Positions 60,057 to 64,000 of a stretch of DNA of 64,000 nucleotides are shown one piece after another (position 1 is the first letter of the stretch; each line of letters begins with the position of its first letter). The translations under genes were made by a program, and so were the position numbers. Source of the stretch: Budvicia diplopodorum. Lineage in GTDB: Bacteria > Pseudomonadota > Gammaproteobacteria > Enterobacterales > Enterobacteriaceae. Where the stretch lies: NCBI RefSeq assembly GCF_009800925.1, contig NZ_WOYF01000011.1:1-64000 (forward strand), written 5' to 3'. The notes under the pieces were generated by a model. It was not told where the DNA came from, made no database searches, and saw nothing but the letters and a program-made list of their open reading frames with translations.

Positions 60057-60062
60057 TATAAT
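60057..60062 (+). promoter_or_regulatory. -10 element of the guaB promoter
   Basis: Exact TATAAT 52 nt upstream of guaB; the -35 at 60034-60039 (TGGCGG) is poor. No PurR-consensus match was found by eye in this gap, unlike at purL and glyA. Confidence 0.5.
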
Positions 60063-60113
60063 GCCACTGCAATATTTTATCTGTTTCTAACCCACTGTCG
60101 GTGAGATATTGCC

Positions 60114-61577
60114 ATGCTACGTATCGCTAAAGAAGCTCTAACGTTCGACGACGTCCTACTAGTTCCTGCCCATTCATCCGTGCTGCCAAATACTGCTGAA
60201 TTATCGACGATGTTGACCTCAACAATTCGTTTGAATATTCCTATGCTTTCAGCCGCGATGGACACCGTCACTGAAGCCAGCCTGGCTATTGCGCTTGCTC
60301 AGGAAGGTGGAATCGGTTTTATCCATAAAAATATGTCTATTGAACGCCAGGCGGAAGAAGTTCGCCGGGTAAAAAGACATGAAAGCGGTATCGTTACCGA
60401 TCCGATTACCGTTACCCCTGAAACCACCGTGCGTGAAGTTAAAGAACTGGCGGTAATTAACGGTTTTGCCGGTTATCCGGTGGTTGGTAAAAACAACGAA
60501 CTGGTTGGTATTATTACCGGCCGTGACGTGCGTTTCGTTACCGATCTCGATCAGCCAGTCAGCGCGCTGATGACTCAGAAAACTAATCTGGTGACGGTAA
60601 AAGAGGGTGAAACCCGCGAAGTTGTATTCCAGAAAATGCACGAAAAACGCGTTGAGAAAGCGCTGGTTATCGATGACCAGTTTCACCTGTGCGGCATGAT
60701 CACGGTTAAAGACTTTCAGAAAGCTGAACGTAAACCCAATGCCTGTAAAGATGAGCACGGTCGTTTACGCGTTGGCGCTGCGGTTGGTGCCGGTGGTGGT
60801 AACGAAGAGCGCGTTGCTGCGCTAGTGGAAGCCGGCGTTGACGTGTTACTGATTGACTCTTCTCACGGGCATTCTGAAGGCGTATTACAGCGCATTCGTG
60901 AAACCCGCGCGGCTTATCCTGACCTGCAAATTATCGGCGGTAACGTTGCGACGTCTGCCGGCGCGCTGGCTTTAGTTGAAGCCGGTGTTAACGCGGTTAA
61001 AGTGGGTATCGGCCCGGGTTCTATCTGTACTACCCGTATCGTTACCGGCGTTGGCGTTCCGCAAATTACCGCCATTGCCGATGCGGTAGACGCGGTTGGT
61101 CACTTAGGCATTCCGGTTATCGCCGACGGTGGGATTCGCTTCTCCGGCGATATAGCTAAAGCCATTGCTGCCGGTGCATCCTGCGTGATGGTCGGTTCAA
61201 TGTTAGCCGGTACGGAAGAGTCTCCGGGCGAAATTGAGCTTTTCCAAGGTCGTTCATTTAAGTCATATCGCGGAATGGGCTCCTTGGGCGCAATGTCTAA
61301 AGGCTCATCGGATCGCTATTTTCAGACTGACAATGCGGCAGACAAATTAGTGCCTGAAGGGATCGAAGGTCGGGTTGCTTATAAAGGTTTGCTGAAAGTG
61401 ATTATTCACCAACAAATGGGTGGATTACGCTCATGCATGGGCCTGACCGGCTGCGGTACTATTGAGGAGTTGCGCACTAAAGCTGAGTTTGTGCGCATTA
61501 CCGGTGCCGGTATTCAAGAGAGCCACGTGCACGATGTGACCATCACTAAAGAGTCACCGAACTACCGCATGGGCTGA
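60114..61577 (+). CDS. guaB: Inosine-5'-monophosphate dehydrogenase
   Basis: Oxidises IMP to XMP with NAD, the committed step of guanine nucleotide synthesis. The 487-residue product has the TIM-barrel split by a CBS pair (about residues 95-200). The catalytic Cys is in [17 protein letters not shown], and the flap ends at [13 protein letters not shown]. First gene of guaBA. Confidence 0.98.
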   Translation: MLRIAKEALTFDDVLLVPAHSSVLPNTAELSTMLTSTIRLNIPMLSAAMDTVTEASLAIALAQEGGIGFIHKNMSIERQAEEVRRVKRHESGIVTDPITVTPETTVREVKELAVINGFAGYPVVGKNNELVGIITGRDVRFVTDLDQPVSALMTQKTNLVTVKEGETREVVFQKMHEKRVEKALVIDDQFHLCGMITVKDFQKAERKPNACKDEHGRLRVGAAVGAGGGNEERVAALVEAGVDVLLIDSSHGHSEGVLQRIRETRAAYPDLQIIGGNVATSAGALALVEAGVNAVKVGIGPGSICTTRIVTGVGVPQITAIADAVDAVGHLGIPVIADGGIRFSGDIAKAIAAGASCVMVGSMLAGTEESPGEIELFQGRSFKSYRGMGSLGAMSKGSSDRYFQTDNAADKLVPEGIEGRVAYKGLLKVIIHQQMGGLRSCMGLTGCGTIEELRTKAEFVRITGAGIQESHVHDVTITKESPNYRMG

Positions 61578-61583
61578 TTTAGA

Positions 61584-61651
61584 TATATCCGTTATATTTC
61601 AAGCTGCAGCCAACGTACCTGAAGCTTGAATTGTTTAAGATATAAATAAGA
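61584..61651. repeat. Short ERIC derivative inside the guaB-guaA gap
   Basis: 68 bp with ERIC-type ends TATATCCGTTATATTTCAAG and CTTGAATTGTTTAAGATATA but most of the core missing. The arms TTCAAGCT/AGCTTGAA can form a stable hairpin. It enlarges the intergenic distance to 195 bp, against about 70 bp in E. coli. A second hairpin GGCCTG-TGTT-CAGGCC is at 61729-61744. Confidence 0.72.
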
Positions 61652-61772
61652 TACGGGGGTCTGAACAACAGATTCAGCTCTCGTAATCCCTCTGCCAACG
61701 CGGCTATAATATTGAAAATTCCCAGTCCGGCCTGTGTTCAGGCCACCCACAACCGTTTTTGGAAAGCTATTC

Positions 61773-63350
61773 ATGTCAAAAAACATCCATAAGCATCGTA
61801 TCCTGATTCTGGATTTTGGTTCTCAATACACTCAATTAATTGCCCGCCGCGTACGTGAAATCGGCGTTTATTGTGAACTATGGGCGTGGGACGTTAGCGA
61901 AGCACAAATTCGTGAGTTTCAGCCAACCGGCATTATCTTGTCCGGTAGTCCTGAAAGTACCACTGAAGCCGGAAGTCCGCGCGCGCCGGAATACGTATTT
62001 AGCGCAGGTATCCCCGTTTTAGGCATTTGCTACGGCATGCAAACCATGGCGATGCAGCTTGGTGGTCAGGTTCAGGGTTCTACCGAGCGTGAATTTGGCT
62101 ACGCGAAGGTTGATATCGTGGCGCAGAGTGAGTTTATCCGCGATATTCAAGATTGCCTGTCTGCCGAAGGCCGCCCTCAGCTTGACGTATGGATGAGCCA
62201 CGGCGATAAAGTCACCGCTATCCCGGCCGGTTTTGAAGCCGTTGCCCGCACAGAAACCTGCCCATTCGCCATTATGGCCAATGAAGATAAACGCTTTTAT
62301 GGCATTCAGTTCCACCCGGAAGTAACCCATACTCATCAAGGGCTGAATCTGCTAAAACGCTTCGTGCTGGATATTTGCGGCTGTGAAGCGCTCTGGACGC
62401 CGGCAACGATCATTGATGACGCCATTGAGCGTATTCGTGAGCAGGTGGGTGAAGATGAAGTGATTCTTGGTTTGTCAGGCGGAGTGGACTCTTCCGTTAC
62501 TGCCATGCTGTTGCACCGCGCAATCGGCAAGCGCCTGACCTGCGTATTTGTTGATAACGGCCTGCTGCGCCTAAATGAAGCTACCCAGGTAATGGAAATG
62601 TTCGGTGACCACTTCGGTTTGAACATTATCCACGTTGAGGCCGAGCATCGATTCCTGAGCGCTTTAGCCGGTATTGATGAGCCTGAAGCCAAGCGTAAGA
62701 CCATCGGTCGCGTATTCGTTGAAGTGTTTGACGAAGAGGCAACCAAGCAGTCTAACGTTAAGTGGCTGGCTCAGGGCACTATTTATCCTGACGTTATCGA
62801 GTCCGCCGCCTCGGCGACCGGTAAAGCCCACGTGATTAAGTCTCACCACAATGTCGGTGGCTTACCGCCAGAAATGAAAATGGGCTTGGTTGAGCCATTA
62901 AAAGAGCTGTTTAAAGATGAAGTTCGTAAGATTGGTTTAGAGCTGGGCCTGCCGTACGCCATGCTTTACCGTCACCCGTTCCCGGGCCCGGGCTTAGGCG
63001 TTCGCGTGCTGGGCGAAGTGAAAAAAGAGTACTGCGACCTATTGCGCCGCGCTGATGCCATCTTTATTGAAGAACTGCATAAAGCCGATTTGTACAATAA
63101 GGTCAGTCAGGCTTTTACCGTATTTTTACCGGTACGTTCAGTCGGCGTGATGGGCGACGGCCGTAAATATGACTGGGTCGTTTCACTGCGTGCGGTAGAA
63201 ACCATCGACTTCATGACCGCCCACTGGGCACACCTACCGTATGATTTCTTAGGCCGAGTTTCTAACCGGATCATTAACGAAGTTAACGGTATTTCACGGG
63301 TGGTTTATGACATCAGCGGCAAGCCACCGGCGACGATTGAGTGGGAATGA
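61773..63350 (+). CDS. guaA: GMP synthase (glutamine-hydrolysing)
   Basis: Converts XMP to GMP using glutamine and ATP. The 525-residue product equals E. coli GuaA. The N-terminal class I amidotransferase has its nucleophile in [15 protein letters not shown] and catalytic His/Glu in FHPEVTHT. The synthetase domain has the PP-loop [11 protein letters not shown]. The C-terminal dimerisation domain ends [10 protein letters not shown]. Start at 61773 with GGAAAG upstream; a frame from 61734 is not supported. The 3' end is a known integration target for genomic islands. Confidence 0.98.
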   Translation: MSKNIHKHRILILDFGSQYTQLIARRVREIGVYCELWAWDVSEAQIREFQPTGIILSGSPESTTEAGSPRAPEYVFSAGIPVLGICYGMQTMAMQLGGQVQGSTEREFGYAKVDIVAQSEFIRDIQDCLSAEGRPQLDVWMSHGDKVTAIPAGFEAVARTETCPFAIMANEDKRFYGIQFHPEVTHTHQGLNLLKRFVLDICGCEALWTPATIIDDAIERIREQVGEDEVILGLSGGVDSSVTAMLLHRAIGKRLTCVFVDNGLLRLNEATQVMEMFGDHFGLNIIHVEAEHRFLSALAGIDEPEAKRKTIGRVFVEVFDEEATKQSNVKWLAQGTIYPDVIESAASATGKAHVIKSHHNVGGLPPEMKMGLVEPLKELFKDEVRKIGLELGLPYAMLYRHPFPGPGLGVRVLGEVKKEYCDLLRRADAIFIEELHKADLYNKVSQAFTVFLPVRSVGVMGDGRKYDWVVSLRAVETIDFMTAHWAHLPYDFLGRVSNRIINEVNGISRVVYDISGKPPATIEWE

Positions 63351-63395
63351 TTTTATCTCTGTTTTTTGCTGTTTATAGCCATTAAAAATAATACT

Positions 63396-63426
63396 AACCG
63401 CCTTGATTTATTGGCGGTTTTTTTAT
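63396..63426 (+). terminator. Terminator of guaBA
   Basis: Stem AACCGCC/GGCGGTT with a 10-nt loop and a run of T residues continuing as TTTTTATTTTTT, 45 nt after guaA. Confidence 0.85.
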
Positions 63427-63563
63427 TTTTTACCGTTAGCGCTGATTAGCGACAATCCGTTATTTCAGATGGTAATTTTGACAGTGTAAAAAATTCTAAC
63501 ATGGGGGAATAATCCATTTTGCCTGCGGTTATAATGAAACAAGTTTGTTTTGATAGCACTAGC

Positions 63564-63604
63564 GCGGTTGGCGAAATTGGCCGAGTGGCTTGAAGGTGTA
63601 CTCC
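63564..63604 (+). other. tRNA-like 5' fragment (possible pseudo-tRNA or att remnant)
   Basis: GGTTGGCGAAATTGGCCGAG followed by TGGCTTGAAGGTGTACTCC resembles the acceptor/D-arm part of class II tRNAs (Ser: GGCCGAGnGGCTGAAGG; Leu: GGCGAAATnGG). The likeness stops there: no anticodon stem, T-arm or CCA end can be built. It stands between the guaA terminator and a toxin gene. It may be a relic left by island integration, or chance similarity. Confidence 0.35.
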
Positions 63605-63647
63605 GTACATGAATAACTTGATTTAGTGTACGTGGTACATGTATGAT
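63604..63647 (+). promoter_or_regulatory. Promoter and repeated operator-like sites of the toxin gene
   Basis: TTGATT (63618-63623), an 18-bp spacer and TATGAT (63642-63647) form a promoter about 35 nt before the toxin start. Around it lie CGTACA (63604-63609) and its inverted copy TGTACG (63627-63632), plus a direct copy GTACATGTAT 30 bp from GTACATGAAT. Such sites suit autoregulation by a toxin-antitoxin complex (inference). Confidence 0.5.
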
Positions 63648-63682
63648 TATATCAATTAGGTAATCATAAGTCAGGGAGTCTG

Positions 63683-64000
63683 ATGTTTACTTTTATTGAG
63701 CTGCAAGGTTTCAGTAAGCGGCGGCAAGAATTGTTACCTGACGATGAATTTTGGGCTTTTCAGGAAGAGCTGATTAATAATCCTGAGGCCGGAGATACTA
63801 TTTCTGGTACCGGAGGTTTTCGTAAAATCCGCTGGAGTCGTCCGGGAATGGGAAAGTGCGGTGGTGTGCGGGTCATTTACTATAATGTGACAAGCAGAGG
63901 GCGTATCTATCTGGCTCTGATATATCCAAAGAATGAGCAGGATAATTTAACTGAAGGGCAGAAGAAAGCCCTTGAACAGTTATCTAATCAACTGACATAG
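63683..64000 (+). CDS. HigB2/RelE-family toxin of a type II toxin-antitoxin pair
   Basis: 105-residue mRNA interferase-like protein, complete, with its stop codon on the last three bases of the window. It closely resembles Vibrio HigB2: ELINNPEAGDTISGTGGFRKIRW, basic RPGMGKCGGVRVIYYN, and LALIYPKNEQDNLT are all typical. A GGGAG ribosome site precedes the ATG. In HigBA-type loci the toxin gene comes first, so the antitoxin (an Xre-type HTH protein) is expected immediately beyond the edge. The location after guaA fits a mobile or accessory segment. Confidence 0.9.
   Translation: MFTFIELQGFSKRRQELLPDDEFWAFQEELINNPEAGDTISGTGGFRKIRWSRPGMGKCGGVRVIYYNVTSRGRIYLALIYPKNEQDNLTEGQKKALEQLSNQLT

Noticed and set aside
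60249-60758. 169-codon frame antisense to guaB, rich in Phe and His
   Set aside because: Mirror image of guaB codon usage; no ribosome site and no known family.

Overview
The window is a stretch of enterobacterial core chromosome. Nearly every gene is a close relative of an Escherichia coli K-12 gene, and the order follows the E. coli 57-minute region: pssA, tapT, trxC, yfiF, yfhL, pgpC, tadA, mltF, purL, glmY, glrK-qseG-glrR, glnB, hmp, glyA, suhB, trmJ, the isc operon, pepB, yfhM, pbpC, ndk, rlmN, rodZ, ispG, hisS, yfgM, bamB, der, yfgJ, xseA, guaB, guaA. Several traits point to Enterobacterales outside the E. coli/Salmonella group, such as Yersiniaceae or Budviciaceae: moderate, AT-leaning composition, ERIC repeats, a glutamine-dependent NadE between glrR and glnB, PilW before RodZ, and a DUF1007/NicO pair. 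The family assignment is an inference from gene content; no 16S gene is present.

Layout. Positions 1-8,000 hold lipid, tRNA-modification, redox and cell-wall genes: pssA, tapT, trxC, yfiF, yfhL, pgpC, tadA, mltF. The yfhL/yfiF junction lacks the acpS-to-ung block that separates these genes in E. coli. Positions 8,000-18,800 carry purL with a perfect PurR box, then the GlmY small RNA with a sigma-54/sigma-70 double promoter and two GlrR boxes, then the GlrK-QseG-GlrR system that controls it, NAD synthetase and PII. Positions 18,800-25,300 hold hmp, broken by one in-frame stop, plus glyA and a small accessory set (rhodanese, DUF1007, NicO metal transporter, phosphodiesterase) and suhB. Positions 25,400-32,100 are trmJ and the complete iscRSUA-hscBA-fdx-iscX iron-sulfur operon. 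Positions 32,100-41,400 contain an ERIC element, pepB, the periplasmic alpha-2-macroglobulin and its partner PbpC. Positions 41,600-51,300 are ndk, rlmN, pilW, rodZ, ispG, hisS, yfgM, bamB and der.

The least E. coli-like segment is 51,350-58,500. It holds a CPA2/Kef-type antiporter, a 770-bp gene-poor stretch, yfgJ, and a two-gene cassette encoding an HSP90-type GHKL ATPase and a large TPR protein with a Cys cluster. This cassette is the best candidate here for an uncharacterised system. The window ends with xseA (convergent to the cassette), guaB-guaA with a small ERIC derivative inside the operon, a tRNA-like fragment, and a complete HigB-type toxin whose antitoxin would lie beyond the edge. 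The end of guaA is a known integration hotspot, so this may be the edge of an island.

No rRNA, intact tRNA, CRISPR array, transposase or prophage was seen.
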